Origin: Diphasiastrum complanatum
Lineage: Eukaryota; Streptophyta; Lycopodiopsida; Lycopodiales; Lycopodiaceae
Length of the DNA: 64,000 nt
Direction of reading: 5' to 3'
NCBI GenBank assembly: GCA_029204225.1
Contig: CM055102.1
Coordinates: 12,259,939 to 12,323,938 of the forward strand
The position numbers were made by a program, and so were the translations under genes. This document shows, one piece after another, positions 1-11,436 of the stretch (positions are counted from its first letter, which is position 1; every line of letters begins with the position of its first letter). The notes under the pieces are model-generated. The model did no database searches. It had not been told where the DNA came from and saw only the letters and a list, made by a program, of their open reading frames with translations.

Positions 1-168
1 ACATGCTATGTCAACATTACTCTTGATGATAGGACCAAGGAGGATCCATCTTCAAGAAGAGATATTTTTGTTGGATATAGTGAGGTAAGTAAAGCCTACA
101 AGGTTTACATTCCTTCTACTAACAAAATGATTTTCAGTAGTTGTACTATCATTGATCCATCCCATTGA
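1..168 (+). pseudogene. Ty1-copia integrase C-terminal/linker fragment
   Basis: Frame 1 reads without a stop from the window edge to a TGA at 166-168. It contains the segment IFVGYSEVSKAYKVY followed by a stretch matching the region between the copia integrase core and reverse transcriptase, where F-V-G-Y-S and K-A-Y-K/R-V-Y are hallmarks. About 55 codons are visible and the 5' part lies outside the window. It ends in a stop with no RT after it, so it is a truncated relic. The same region is visible in the minus-strand copia element near 25.2 kb (VMVGYSSNKKAYRIY). Confidence 0.75.
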
Positions 169-334
169 TGAGAGATCAAGATTTGGGAGTTCATTGACAA
201 TCTCGAGTTTCTACTCTATTTGTGTGATGATTTTTTGTGATAAATGCAATCTAAAGTTGATGAGGATCATTCTCTATCAACATGCCATAGTGCATGCCAT
301 ACAAACATGTGAATTTGGATCTTGAGTTTTTGAC

Positions 335-500
335 CTTGTTTGATTGCTGTTGGTTGTAAATTAGCAATCTAGATCAATTTTTGAGTGCTAGTTTTGTTGT
401 AATTGGTAAATCAATCAATCAATCACTCCTGAGAATCAATTAGGGATTCACTTATGGTCCTATTTATCGTGCTTATTGAATTTTTCATGAGATTTGATAG
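335..500 (+). repeat. Degenerate LTR 3' part, related to family A LTR
   Basis: The stretch with 'agcaatctagatcaa', the runs of 'atcaatcaatc' and 'ttatggtcct' parallels the last ~150 bases of the LTR at 6535-7237 ('gccaatctagatcaact', 'aagcatccaatcactc', 'tttatggtccta'). Similarity fades after about 465. The sequence sits upstream of a gag frame beginning at 817, as expected for a decayed 5' LTR plus leader. I see no recognisable primer-binding site at its end, so the exact boundary is unknown. Bases 500-816 would be the untranslated leader and show no gene. Confidence 0.5.
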
Positions 501-816
501 GAATTTGATGCAAACTCATTAAATATCCATTCAATCTTTGTGAGAGAGTGAGAGGGCCGAGACTAAAAGTCCAAATCAAGGCTAAAAGTCTTTCTTGAGT
601 TGATCAAATCAAGTGAGGTCCTTTATGAAACTTCTAGAATCAAATATATTCAATATTCTTGAGACATACTTTCAAGATAGTTATTTTGAATCAAGATCAC
701 TTTGATCATGCTTCTTGTGTCTTTGTGAACATCAAGTGAGTTGAAAATAAGGCAAATTCTGGAAAAGAACTTAGGGAGGGCTGAGAAGTACATCCATAGT
801 ACAAGTAACTAGCAAG

Positions 817-2659
817 ATGAAATCACTTGGATCATTCCTCTTGGAAGCTAGCGAGAGGTTAAATTCTACAAACTAATCAATATGGAAGTGAGGATGGAGT
901 CACTCCTAGTTCTCCAAGACCTTTTTGATATTGTGCTTGATGAAGAGGATGAACCTCTTGGAGGACGAGTTGGTAAAGTACAAGAAGAAGGCAAGACTAG
1001 CACTTCATTGTATGAAAAATGAATGTTATTAATGATCTCCTAAAGGAGGTAGCCTCTTGTACGATGGCCAAAGAAGCATGGAATTCATTAAAGGCAATAT
1101 TTGAATCCAATAACACCTCTAGAGTACTCATGCTTAGAAATCAATCTTGCAAAGTATGAGAAATAGTGGTGAGAGTGCACAAGAGTATGTGCTTAGAATC
1201 AAATTTCTTAGTAAAGAACTTCCTTCAATAGGAGTTAAGATTCTTGATAATGAACTTGTACAAGTGATCCTTAATGGTCTAGGAGATCAGTTCTCCAATT
1301 TGGTTCAAAGCTTTGCTATCCAAGATGTCTTACCTTCTATTTACAAGCTTCATAGTGTGCTTGTGGCTGAGGAGTGTAGGATCATACATGCCAAGAGTAG
1401 GATGAGTCCCTTATCCTTGCATGATGGAGATGAGAAAGGCAACTTCTCATTCAAAGGTAAATATAAGACTAAGGGAATCAATAAGAATCAAAGCAAGGCG
1501 TCCAAGGAGGAGGATCAAGCTTCAAGTTCAAAGGGAAAAGGCATCAAGGACAATACCAAGCTAAAATGCTTCTTTTGAGGAAAGAATGGGCATTTTGCAT
1601 CCGAGTGCTACAAGAAGAAGAATACACAAATGGAGAGAAAACAAGAAAACCTTGCACATGAAGAGGAGGAGGATGAAGGAGACTCATCCTTGATGGCATC
1701 TACATCTTCACCAACAAGCCACTCAAGAGAATCATTGTGGATTGATAGTGGGGCTAGCTCCCACATGACTTTCCAAAAGGACTATTTCTCTACTCTACTC
1801 TCTTTCAATGGTGCTGAAAAGTTTATATTTACCGCAAGTGATCAAGAATGTAGAATAAATGGTGCTGGAACCATTGCTTTGTGTCTAGGATCTTCTAAAA
1901 GGATGGATCTAGACAATGTTCTTTATGTACCATCACTCCCCAAAAATTTGCTAAGTGTTTGTCAACTTATGGATAATGGTTTGGATGTCCTCTTCAAGCA
2001 TGGTGTTTGTTCCATTTTGAAGAATGATGTATGCATAGCGAAGGGATTTAAACATGGAAGGTTGTTTAAATTGTATGCTAATGTTGCTATTGAGAGTATG
2101 AATATGGCAAAGGAGGAGATCACTCAATTGGACCTGTGGCACAAGAGTTTAGGCCATCCTCACTTCAAGTCGATGGAGATTTGTGCAAAGGAGCTAGCTC
2201 TTGGCCTCCCTAAGAATTTGTCAAAGTGTGGTAGGTTATGTGAGGCTTGTAGTCTCTCAAAGGCTCACAAGCTACCTTTCTCAAGGTCTACCACAAGATC
2301 TTCCACTCTTCTAGAGATTATACATTGTGATGTGCATAGCTTCTATCATGTATCTAATGGAGGTGCAAAGATCTATGTTTCATTTATACATGATCATTCA
2401 AGATATGCTTGGATCTATCTCTTGCCTATGAAGAGTATGGTGTTTGATTTATTCGTGAAGTTCAAAACTCTAGTTGAAAGTCAACTTAATACTAAGATCA
2501 AATTATTAATATGTGATAATGGAGGAGAGTGCATCTCCAATTGATGATATAGTTTTGTGAATCTAATGGCATTAAGAAGGAATTAACTTGTCCTTATATC
2601 CCTCAACAAAATGGAGTGGCTGAGAGAAAAAATAGATCTCTTTGTGAGTGTGCTAAGGT
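817..2659 (+). pseudogene. Ty1-copia gag-protease-integrase relic
   Basis: The frame starts at ATG 817 (MKSLGSFLLEASERLNS) and then breaks by frameshift and stops. From 1147 it gives the UBN2-type gag body, a knuckle CFF-stop-GKNGHFASEC (the second zinc-binding Cys TGT has become TGA at 1576-1578), the aspartic protease motif WIDSGASSHM near 1738, the GAG-pre-integrase motif LWHKSLGHPHF near 2137, and an integrase core ending in ICDNGGECISN near 2540. The integrase continues in another frame (PQQNGVAERKNRSLCECAKV) and is cut at about 2660 by a poly-T tract. No RT follows. Gag and protease share one frame, as in copia polyproteins. Identity as copia is secure from domain order; it is non-functional. 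Confidence 0.88.
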
Positions 2660-3620
2660 TGTTTTTTTTTTTTTTTTTAACTTATTTATTTATTTAACGG
2701 ACACCACTCCATAATAATAACCATTGAAAAGATTTACCATAGTATTTTTTAGTTTTCCACGGTTTTTACTAAGTTTTTTTCAAACTTTAGAGAATCCAAC
2801 TTGTAAAATTTTTTAGGACCCCTATTCTAACTTTTAGTTAACTCAATTCCTTCTTGTTCTTTAAACGTCCATAAAATTTTTGTTTAATCTCGGAATTCCG
2901 TGCTACAAAAACGTAAAGTTCTCAGTTCAATGAGCTGAATATTGTCGTCTATATTTTTGTCATCATTATTTCATTATTTTTATTATTTCTTTTATTACAG
3001 TCTCCTTTTTACGTTTGATTTTTTATCAATTTCTAAACTTTCATATCTTCTTTGTTTTAACTCAGAACAGGATGTTGTAAAAACAGATTGAGATCAGAAT
3101 AACAAGAAAAATATTAAACATTGATTCATCGGTTGTAAATTTGTTGAAAATTGTCACTTCTCACTTGACATTGGTTATTGTAAATGTTGATCAAACATTA
3201 GAATAATGTTGATGATCTGATTTCACACGTGTGGAAACTATTCCCATGTGTGAAAGGATGTACTTTTCATACTTGTATATTTTGTATCAATCTAGTTAAT
3301 GTGAACATGATATGACTAGTTTTTCAGTCAAGTTGACTAGTCACCTAGAAATTAGCTTTTCGTAGTTGTAAAATATTTACATGCATTAGGTTTGGTAATG
3401 ATCTTACTCCTAGTCTTACATGTATGAGTTTTATTTTTTCATTTTTTGGTTAAAATATATTCCTCCATGGATGTTGTAATTAGGACTCTATTAGGCCCTA
3501 AAATAGGCTAGAGTCGAAACTTGAAATCCAAGCCTGCTGGAACCACAACCTATGTCATAACCACTACTCCCAAAGCCAATAGTTGATTAGAAGTATGTGT
3601 CATATTGCATATATTAATCA
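2660..3620. other. AT-rich spacer between copia fragments, no gene seen
   Basis: It begins with about 20 T residues exactly where the integrase reading is lost, which could be the A-rich tail of an inserted retroposon on the minus strand or a simple breakpoint. It holds the palindrome CACACGTGTG near 3224, a motif that recurs in the LTRs of this window. No coding frame or clear terminal repeat was found. Confidence 0.5.
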
Positions 3621-3624
3621 TTTC

Positions 3625-4179
3625 CACTTAAGATTATATCAACAACATGAAATACAAGTACAATGATCTTTCCATCATCAAACCTCATGTATAATGAGGG
3701 ATCATATGAGCTCAACACAAAATTGATGGAGATAATAAAAGATTTTAGCCTAGAGTACCAAGCTCTAGGTTCTTGCTCAAGTCAATAAAGACTCATCTTC
3801 AAGAAACATACTTTCGTTTCAAGTCCTCTCTTGGTGAAGCCCTTGGTTGCCTCATGTAGATTTCTTCCTCCAAGTAGCCATTGAAGAAGGCATTTGTACC
3901 ATCAAGTTGGAAGAGCATCCAATTGAAGGTGGTAGCAAGACTTATGATCAACCTTATTGTAACAAGCTCAGCCATAGGGGCAAAAGTTTCATCATAATCA
4001 ATGCCTTTAGTTTGCAAAAAAACTTTTGCTACAAGCCTTGCTTTATATTTACTTATTGATCCATCTTGGTTATACTTAAATCTATACACCCACTTGCAAT
4101 CAAGTTGTTTCTTCCCTTGAGGAAGATCAACAAGTTCCCAAGTACGATTCTCCATGAGAGCATCATACTCAACTTGCAT
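3625..4179 (-). pseudogene. Ty1-copia reverse transcriptase fragment
   Basis: Minus-strand frames give the start of the copia RT domain (VEYDALMENRTWELVDLP, CKWVYRFKYNQDGSISKYKARLVAK), then DETFAPMAELVTIRL, and the block LFQLDGTNAFFNGYLEEEIYM. After a frame change a stretch near 3640-3790 resembles RAWYSRL and SYDPSLY. The catalytic Y-V-D-D is replaced (reads FHVVDIILSG near 3640), and RNase H is absent. The closest paralogue here is the E1 element at 24.4-24.9 kb. It lies head-to-head with an unrelated gag fragment at 4189-4422, so the two are not one element. Confidence 0.8.
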
Positions 4180-4188
4180 AGCATCAAT

Positions 4189-4422
4189 CTAACTTTTTGA
4201 TATACAAGCATATTCATAGCAAGTTGGTTCATCAAGCATTGAAGTAAGAAGAGTATATGAAGTGAGAGATTGAGTGCCTTCCCTTTGCCAATGTAACTGA
4301 GCCTTCACAGCTTGGCCCTTCTTCCATGCCTTAGCCAATTTGAAATCAATGTCGTTTGGCTTTGGGTCAGACCCGTCTATGACATCCCAAAGATTTCTAT
4401 CTATAAGCATCATCCTGTGCAT
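4189..4422 (-). pseudogene. Copia gag N-terminal fragment (UBN2-like)
   Basis: A 77-codon minus-strand frame contains DRNLWDVIDGSDPKPND and AWKKGQAVKAQLHW. This matches the start of plant copia gag proteins, where a short L-W-D-V motif precedes a charged linker and A-W-K-K. The sequence gives no zinc knuckle or protease after it. It is flanked on the low side by an RT fragment and on the high side by a plus-strand gag starting near 4425, so it is a piece trapped between other insertions. Assignment to gag is by resemblance only. Confidence 0.55.
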
Positions 4423-4424
4423 AG

Positions 4425-6475
4425 GAGTTAGCTAGATACAAGAAGAGATCTAGGCTTGCACTTCATTGTGTGAAGATGAATGTGAGCAATGATTTGATGA
4501 GAGAAGTATCAGCATGTACTAGTGCTAAAGAGGCTTGGAAGTCTTTAAAATCAATCTATGAATCTAGTAACACTTCAAGAGTACTCATGTTTAGAAATCA
4601 TATTTTGCAAAGCATGAAGAGAAGTGAGGAAAGTGCACAAGATTATGTACTCAGAATAAGGTCTCTGAAGAGGGAGTTGGCTTCCATTGGAGAGAAGACT
4701 CATGATGGAGATCTTGTACGAATTGTTCTTAATGGTCTAGGAGATGACTTTGCAAATTTGTTCCAAAGTTTTGCCATCCAAGAAACTTTGCAAGCTATAG
4801 AAAAACTTCACAGTGTATTAATGGCTGAAGAGTGTAGGATGCTCCATGCAAAATCTAGGATGAGTTCCTTGTCATTGTAGGATGATGATGAGAAAGCCAA
4901 TTTCTCATTCAAGGGCAAAAAGAAGACCAATGGAAAGAAGAAGCATCCAAAGGAGGCCAAAGAAGAGGATGATGCATCAAGCTCAAAGGACAAGTCAAAG
5001 CATAAATGCTTCTTTTGTGGAAAGAAGGGGCATTATGCATCTGAATACTAAAAGAGGCTAAGAGCACAAGTAGATGAGGACAAACAAGGAAACCTTGCAA
5101 AGGAGGAGGAGGAGGATAAAGTAGATGTATTCTTGATGGCATCTACATCCTCACCAACAAGCAATAGCAATTCAAGAGACAATTGGTGGATCGATAGTGG
5201 GGCTAGCTCCCACATGTCTTGTGAAAAGGACTTTTTTTCAACCTTACACTCATTCAATGATGTTAAAAAGTTTGTCTTTACTGCAAATGATGAAGAGTAT
5301 AGGATAGATGGTGTTGGCACCATCTCTTTGTGTCTAGAATCCTCAAAATGCATGGGTCTAGAAAATGTCCTTTATGTATCATCAATCACCAAGAATATGC
5401 TTAGTGTTGCTCTACTCTTAGAAAGTGGTTTGGATGTCCACTTTAAGCATGGTGTTTGCTTCATCTTGAAGAATGATGTTTGCATTGCAAAGGGATTTAA
5501 ACATGGAAGATTGTTTAAGTTGGAAGCTAGTGTTGCTTTTGAAAGAATGAGCTTGGCAAAGGAGAAGATCACTCAAGAGGAGATCTTGGCAAAGTGTGAT
5601 CTTGCTTGCATTGAGAGGAGCATCAAAAGGAGGAAGATCTTGAGGATCAGCCTCAAAGCATGAGAGTTCCAAGGGAGTCCTCAATGACAATGGCCGATCA
5701 TCAAATTGAATGCAAATTGACAAGACAATGAAATGGGATGCTTTGAAATCTACATTTGTTGTTGATAAAGCAATTTCATTGGATAGCCATTCCAAAAAAA
5801 GGATCAGACTCATATAGTCCTTGGAGAGATTGAAACAACCTCGGTTCTATAACAGTAAAGCAACATCATTTTATTTGGAAATATTTGTGTCCACATGCTT
5901 TGTGCATGATCATTCCAATGTAAGGACCAAAGATTATCCTATTTCAATGATAGGAATAATGGTAGTGTTTTGCTCTTCAAGTAGAGATTGTAGAATCTAC
6001 TTGTTTTCAACCAAAGAATTTGTCAATGGTGGAAATGTGATCTTTCAAGAGTGAAAGATCTGTAAACTTGAAGAAGCACCTTTGAATTAACACCTTATTC
6101 AATTCATTGATGTCTTGGAGTCAAGTCAAGTGGAGGATCAAGCTCAAGACCCGAGGACTCCAAGAAGAATCTTGAGTATCAAGATGGAGCCATCAAGGCT
6201 CAATCATATGGATCAAGCAAGGCAAGTTGTCTTTGGCAACATTATTTATGCACTTAATATTTTAATTGATGTATCTTCAAGTGCACAAAATGCCTTGGAA
6301 TCCATGGCTTGGCATGATGTTTAGTTTTGAAGTGTGCTACATGTATATAGATACATTTATGGAACATCTTGTAAGGGATCCTCTAAGAGGTGGTGAAAGA
6401 TCCTTCATGGACATCATTCTCTATTGGAGTCTCAAAAGTTCCTTGTTTGTAGCTGGATTTTTTAGACACTTCTAA
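4425..6475 (+). pseudogene. Family A copia deletion derivative, gag-pol remnant (5'-truncated)
   Basis: It starts inside gag (ELARYKKRSRLALHC) with no LTR or primer site upstream. One frame runs through gag, an in-frame TAG at 4878-4880, the knuckle CFFCGKKGHYASEY (last Cys now Tyr, then a TAA at 5049), and the protease motif WWIDSGASSHMSC near 5185. Integrase survives only as scraps. Then come a linker frame (PISMIGIMVVFCSSSRDCRIYLF) and RT/RNase H scraps (IDTFMEHLVRDPLRGGERSF) joined directly, without the RT catalytic core. The same arrangement is present in the full element at 47509-52079. This copy has lost roughly 130 bases more around 5720. It ends in a polypurine tract and LTR. Confidence 0.85.
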
Positions 6476-6524
6476 AAGCTTTCATTCATCCATCAAGAGA
6501 GTTGTAAATAGATCAAGCTAAATT

Positions 6525-6534
6525 TGAGAAGGAG
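6525..6534 (+). other. Polypurine tract of family A element
   Basis: TGAGAAGGAG abuts the LTR start TGTGAAG, the expected site of plus-strand priming. The equivalent tract in the minus-strand copy lies at 48209-48220. Confidence 0.7.
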
Positions 6535-7237
6535 TGTGAAGAATTTCCAAAAATTGGCAAATCTAGTTTGATCAAAAACTATGTAGTATAATGTAAATTT
6601 TGTATATAGGTGGATTCCACACATGTGAGGCCATGATGCCACATGGGAAACCCATCCTAATGTATGTCAGGTCAAGTCAAGAGAGTTGGTCATGTCTATT
6701 TCGTGGTCATCCCTACTTTATAGGACCTACACCTAAGTTTAAGGTGAAAATTTGACCAACTAGCTACCTACCAAGCATAACTCTAGGATCTAGGCTAGGG
6801 TTTCATTTTAGGTCAAGGAGAGTGAGTTAATTTCATTATTACATGCTAGAAATCCACCTAACTTCAAGAAGGAAGTCGAATTTGCTATGTATTCTCTCTC
6901 TCTCCATAGTGAGAAGATAGAAAATTTTTGGAGCTCATTGGCAATCTCAAGCTAGTTCACTATGTACATTGAGTTTTTGTGATCCAAATGAAACCAAATC
7001 AATTTCTACTTGTTTATCAGGTTGAAGGCCGTACTACAGCCTGCAGTGCACATGTGTGGGCTCGGATTTCAATGTTGATCAATGCTTTTGATTGTTAATG
7101 CTTGTTGTTTGTCAAATTGCCAATCTAGATCAACTTTTTTGTGTCTAGTTTTTTGATAGATTGTTAAGCAAGCATCCAATCACTCTTGTGGATATTTTGT
7201 AGATCCATTTATGGTCCTAAAGTACAGTACTTTCACA
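6535..7237 (+). repeat. Family A copia 3' LTR (703 bp)
   Basis: It begins TGTGAAG and ends CTTTCACA, giving TG...CA ends and a TGTGAA/TTCACA inverted repeat. Copies of the same sequence in the opposite orientation flank the element at 47509-52079. It contains two CACATGTG-type palindromes (near 6620 and 7050) and a CT-rich run near 6893. Its 3' edge interrupts a minus-strand copia gag reading (CTSSLEAWKAL), so the parent element inserted into another copia. Confidence 0.88.
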
Positions 7238-7516
7238 CTTCAAAGCTTTCCAAGCCTCCAAAGATGATGTGCACTAACCAACTTCCTTGAGAAGTTCATT
7301 AGTAACATTCATCTTAATCATGTGTAGAGCTCTTTTAGCTCTCTTGTCATACATCACTTGATCTTGAGGTGATTGAGGCCTCTCCTCCACACCTGCAACA
7401 ATCTCCATCAACTCATTCATCTCCAATAAGGACTCCATCCTCACCTTCCAAGTAGAATAGTTGATTGAGGTAGGCCTATCATTGCCTTCCAACATGAATC
7501 CACCACTTGTAGCCAT
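7238..7516 (-). pseudogene. Family B copia gag N-terminus, cut by family A insertion
   Basis: From ATG at 7514-7516 the frame reads MATSGGFMLEGNDRPTS, then INYSTWKVRMESLL and KRALHMIKMNVTNELLKEVG. This is the N-terminal part of a copia gag and parallels family A gag (NSTNYAIWKVRMESLL). After an in-frame TAG the reading continues CTSSLEAWKALK up to base 7238, exactly where the family A LTR starts. The remaining gag and pol of this element are not found next to it. It therefore marks an older copia element into which a family A copy inserted. Confidence 0.78.
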
Positions 7517-7589
7517 GTTGCAATGACCTGATCTTCTTCTTTCAACCTGTTCCAATGCACAAAGCATTCTCTTGAATGTCAACAAATGA

Positions 7590-8117
7590 ACTCAAGAAGA
7601 AATCACAAAGATATGGAACCTCTCAAATCTCTTCTAGCACTTCTAACTAGAAAACCAACACATAGAATAGTGAAATCTTGACCAACCTATGATCTATCCT
7701 CAATCTAATGATTCTTGCCACTTCCTAAAATTGAAGCACACTCAAATGAAGTCCAGTAACCTCACAAACTAGAGATCCAATCAAAATTAGAGTTTTGACA
7801 AAATCACAAAAAATTGAATATCTCAAATTCTACATGCAATTTCTAAAAACTTGATATATCTTCCTGTAGACTCCAATGAGACCTTCCTAATGCACTAAAA
7901 ATCATCTAAATCTAGTAATCCAAGTGAGAAATCAGAATTGATCAAGTATATAACCCTATATTGAGTTTTGACCTACAAAAGATCATTCTACACATGCAAA
8001 AATGCTGATTTTTGAGTAGAAATCAATCTAGCATGCTCTAGCATTGGTAACTCCTCCAAATCCTTGCTAAATGTGGCTAATCCTTTCATGACCTGAAACA
8101 CAATAGCTCTAATACCA
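7590..8117 (-). other. Family B untranslated leader with primer-binding site
   Basis: On the minus strand the sequence next to the LTR reads TGGTATTAGAGC (8106-8117), one change from the plant initiator tRNA-Met complement TGGTATCAGAGC. This leads through about 500 bases of non-coding leader to gag. A second copy of the leader lies at about 40733-41210. Confidence 0.7.
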
Positions 8118-8749
8118 TGTGAAGGATTTCAGATCATTCAAGATCCAATCCATGTCCCTGATCTTTGGTTACAATAAGGAGCAAACCAACAATCTTGCCA
8201 ATGTAGAAAAAACAGCATCTACATACAAAATGAGATGCAAACTCTAAGAGATATTGATCAAACATGAACCATAACATAAAATATGTTTGCTTTCCATACA
8301 ATTACATTACCCTAGTGTATTTCACAATAAATGAGCATTCTACACACAAGATTGCAAGATAACATCAAGAGAGTGCACCAATGAGTAGTAGAACCCAAAG
8401 AGAACCATGTATAATGATGAAATAAGAGAGAGAAGAGAGAAGATATGTCTCTCCATGAGTTACATCCTTTTATAGAGTGTCCAAACCCTATTTGGCCACT
8501 TGGTTTTCCCTCCAAAATGTAAACCTACTATTTTTGGGTCTAGATTCAAGGAACCCAAAGTTCAAATTTGAATCTCTCTCAAACTCGACTACCAACTTTC
8601 CCACACTTTCAAAAAGTGTTTACTGAATGTATTTTAAACTAATATAACTTCAAAAACTTTATCTCTAAGTCTAAAATGAGTTTTGGCCTCTTATTGACAA
8701 TTTACCAAAATATGACTAAACTAGACTAAACTAGTTGAAATCTCTCACA
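8118..8749 (-). repeat. Family B copia 5' LTR
   Basis: On the plus strand it starts TGTGAAGG next to the primer site and ends CTCTCACA at 8749, giving TG...CA ends of about 632 bp. The inner edge is secure from the primer site. The outer edge is inferred from the terminal dinucleotide, since no second full copy is in the window. Confidence 0.6.
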
Positions 8750-8819
8750 ATTTATAAGATGAAAATATTCAAGTTATTAGTAATTCTTTGTCTTTAGTGA
8801 TTCATATAGATCGATAAGA

Positions 8820-9440
8820 TGCTATGGTATGTACTAGAGTAGATCTAGCTTACACCATAAGCACTCTCATCCAATATTTATTGAATCCACAATTAATTCA
8901 TTGGAAGGCCCTTAAAAGAGTCTTCGAATATGTCAAGCTACCAAGCATGAAATTCTATGTTCCAAAGACAATCATGGAGCAGCTTTGGCTTTGTAGAGAT
9001 TTTTTGATTTGGACAAGGGAGGTAATGTTGACTCCATGAAATCAACTTATGGCTATTGCTTTATTTTATTCCAAGGATCACTCTCTGGGAATAAAAGCCT
9101 ATCAAACTCTCTTCAACCAAAGCCAATATGTTGCAACCACTCAAGCCACTATAGAGACAAACTTCTACTAGATGGCTTGGATATTTTTTTTAGCCTCTAC
9201 CTACTACTATGTTTTGTGACAACTTAAGTTGCATAAATTTGTCTTTGAATCCCAAATATCATTCCAAGACAAAGCATATCTAGATTTAGTTCCATTTCAT
9301 CAAGAAAAATGTTCATGACAAGGAAATTGAGTTGATTTATTGTGCAACAATAATTCTATTTATAGATAATTTTCCCAAGGCTCTACAAAGAGATAAACAT
9401 TGGAAGCTTACAAGGATGTCAAATTTCTAGAAGTGTTTGC
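8820..9440 (+). pseudogene. Copia RNase H / pol 3'-end relic
   Basis: Plus-strand frames read MVCTRVDLAYTISTL and HWKALKRVFEYVKLPSMKF, matching the copia segment M-V-C-T-R-P-D-I-A-Y followed by H-W-x-A-x-K-R-V. A second frame gives KSTYGYCFILFQGSLSGNKSLS, the RNase H block K-S-T-x-G-Y-x-F. Further on HSKTKHI matches the conserved H-x-R/K-T-K-H-I motif near the end of copia pol. The reading needs several frame changes. It ends just before a GGGG-containing purine run and a TGTTGG LTR-like start at 9459. Confidence 0.75.
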
Positions 9441-9458
9441 AGTTGAATTAAGGGGTAG

Positions 9459-9860
9459 TGTTGGAAATTTAATTCCACTCCAAAAAATTCATGTCACAAC
9501 TAGTATGCCTATTAGATTCAAGCAGCAGGAAATCCAGATTCGAAGGTCTACATTTATATTCAAGATTCCAATAGTAAAGAACATCAAATTTGAAGCTCCA
9601 AACATTTCAAGTTCATTGAAATTTTTACGAAATTCTATAAAATTTATTCGCAAAATTTTTCTTGAATCTAGTTTGAAATTTCATTCGAATTTTTTGCATA
9701 TATTCCTTGAAAATTTCTCAAATCAATATTTGAATGAGCTCAACACTTCCTCAAATCAGATTATTTGAATCTTCTGCAAAAAAATTTTAGTTCAAACTTT
9801 CTTTGATTTGGATTTTGTTGAATCTTCTTCAATTCAAATCTCACACATGTCTGGATAATG
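9459..9860 (+). repeat. Probable start of a copia 3' LTR, far end not found
   Basis: TGTTGGAAATTT begins immediately after AAGGGGTAG at the end of the RNase H relic, the right place for polypurine tract and LTR. I could not find the matching ...CA end or a second copy, so only the start is supported. The 122-codon frame over 9400-9768 lies mostly in this LTR and is not treated as a gene. Confidence 0.4.
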
Positions 9861-11430
9861 TCTAACATACTTTGCAATATGCCCAATACTCTGACACAGT
9901 TCAAGTAGTGCACTCTCTAGCAGAAATAGACCATTGTTCTTGTCACAGATTTCATATGACTTTTTGATGGTGATCATGTATCAAAACCAAGTACATATTG
10001 AGTGCATTTCAACCATTGGACCTATACTAATTAAGGACAATAGGCTTCCTGGATTTTATGGATAACAAGTAGTAATGGAGAAGTGATAAAGATGGTGCAC
10101 TCATAGCTCAAGCTCTCAAGATGTAGATTTGAAATTTTTAAGCAGTTCTTAGAGAATTTTCTACTCATTGTTGTTCAAAAAATAACATATTGTCCTTTGA
10201 ACAATTTTCTTAGTGACCAGTCCTTAGCCTTAGATCATGATCATGAACTCTATCATGCTCAATTTTAATAGTACTAGAACATAGGCAATTTTGTTCAAAT
10301 TATGCACTTTTATTTTGAAAGATATACAGCCTGAAATTTAGCATTTTAGTTTAGTACAACAAATTTTTAGAATTGTCTAATTTGCTCAATAACTTAGACA
10401 ATAATCGGTCTAGAATTTTTTGCTATTGGTAACTGTGGAGACAATATCAAGAAAAGATTAATGATATTCCACTATCAGACATTAATCGTAACATTGTGAA
10501 TCCATTTTTTCGCAATTCCCAATAACTAATGATGGAGGTCTTGGCGCGCACACCATACATATACCTCCATTTTGTCGACAATATCAACATTAGGGTTCTA
10601 GTGCTCTATTGATAATCTTGTGAATCATCTCCTCTATGAATAAGCTCTAGCAAAGCTTCATAGAGGACCACTATGTGTGCTCTCCATTTGACTCAAAGAA
10701 AGAACAATACGTACAAAAGATCATCATGATGTTTGCAACTAGGTGGTGAATTAGTCTTCAATCTCTTTTGTTTTTTATTTTGCATGCGATCTCCATTAAG
10801 GTGAATCAAGTAAGGTTCTAACATAGTATATGTTGGCCTAGGATTCTCGACACACAAAAACAATCTTGTTGGAACATGACAAATAATTGTTTCACATTCA
10901 CAAGGTATAATAAAGACTCTCAAATGCACATAACAAGAATTTTCGTGCCAAGGAGCATCTACGAGTCTTGGACACCAAAGCAACATGGTGCCAAATGATC
11001 ATTGGGAGCATGAATGGGAAAAATGGGTTGATAAAGACATCTACACAACAAATAGACGAAATACAACCGACTCCTAAAGGTCGAGTTCAAGTGCATACTT
11101 CATGATTTGCTATACATGAAGTGCACACCAAAGGCAGCTTTCAACACTTTATTAAACTTAGGTGGCTGATGTTCTAGACTTCAAGATAGGGTGTTGCCCC
11201 ATAGGCATTGTCCAATGTCTTAGCTGTGCATGGAATGCATTTCTCAAGGAAATCCTTAAGTAAATGTTATTATAGTAGTTGTCCTTTAGGTATATCTTAA
11301 TGGATAAATCCACAAGTTGTCCTTTACTCATGTTTCTTTGTATGGGTCCTTTTGTTTTTCTTCTGAAATCCTATGAACTTTCTTGTACTTCATTGCTATT
11401 CCACTAATTGGCCTTACCATCTCATCTCCG
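9861..11430. other. Unassigned AT-rich sequence
   Basis: No convincing gene, terminal repeat or RNA was found. A 97-codon minus frame at 10693-10986 has no recognised motif. Confidence 0.4.
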
Positions 11431-11436
11431 ATTACC

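Noticed and set aside
9400-9768. 122-codon plus frame
   Set aside because: It starts in the copia pol end and runs through LTR-like AT-rich sequence; no motif.
10693-10986. 97-codon minus frame rich in Cys and Pro
   Set aside because: No recognisable motif, no upstream or downstream exon, and average composition; not enough to call a gene.
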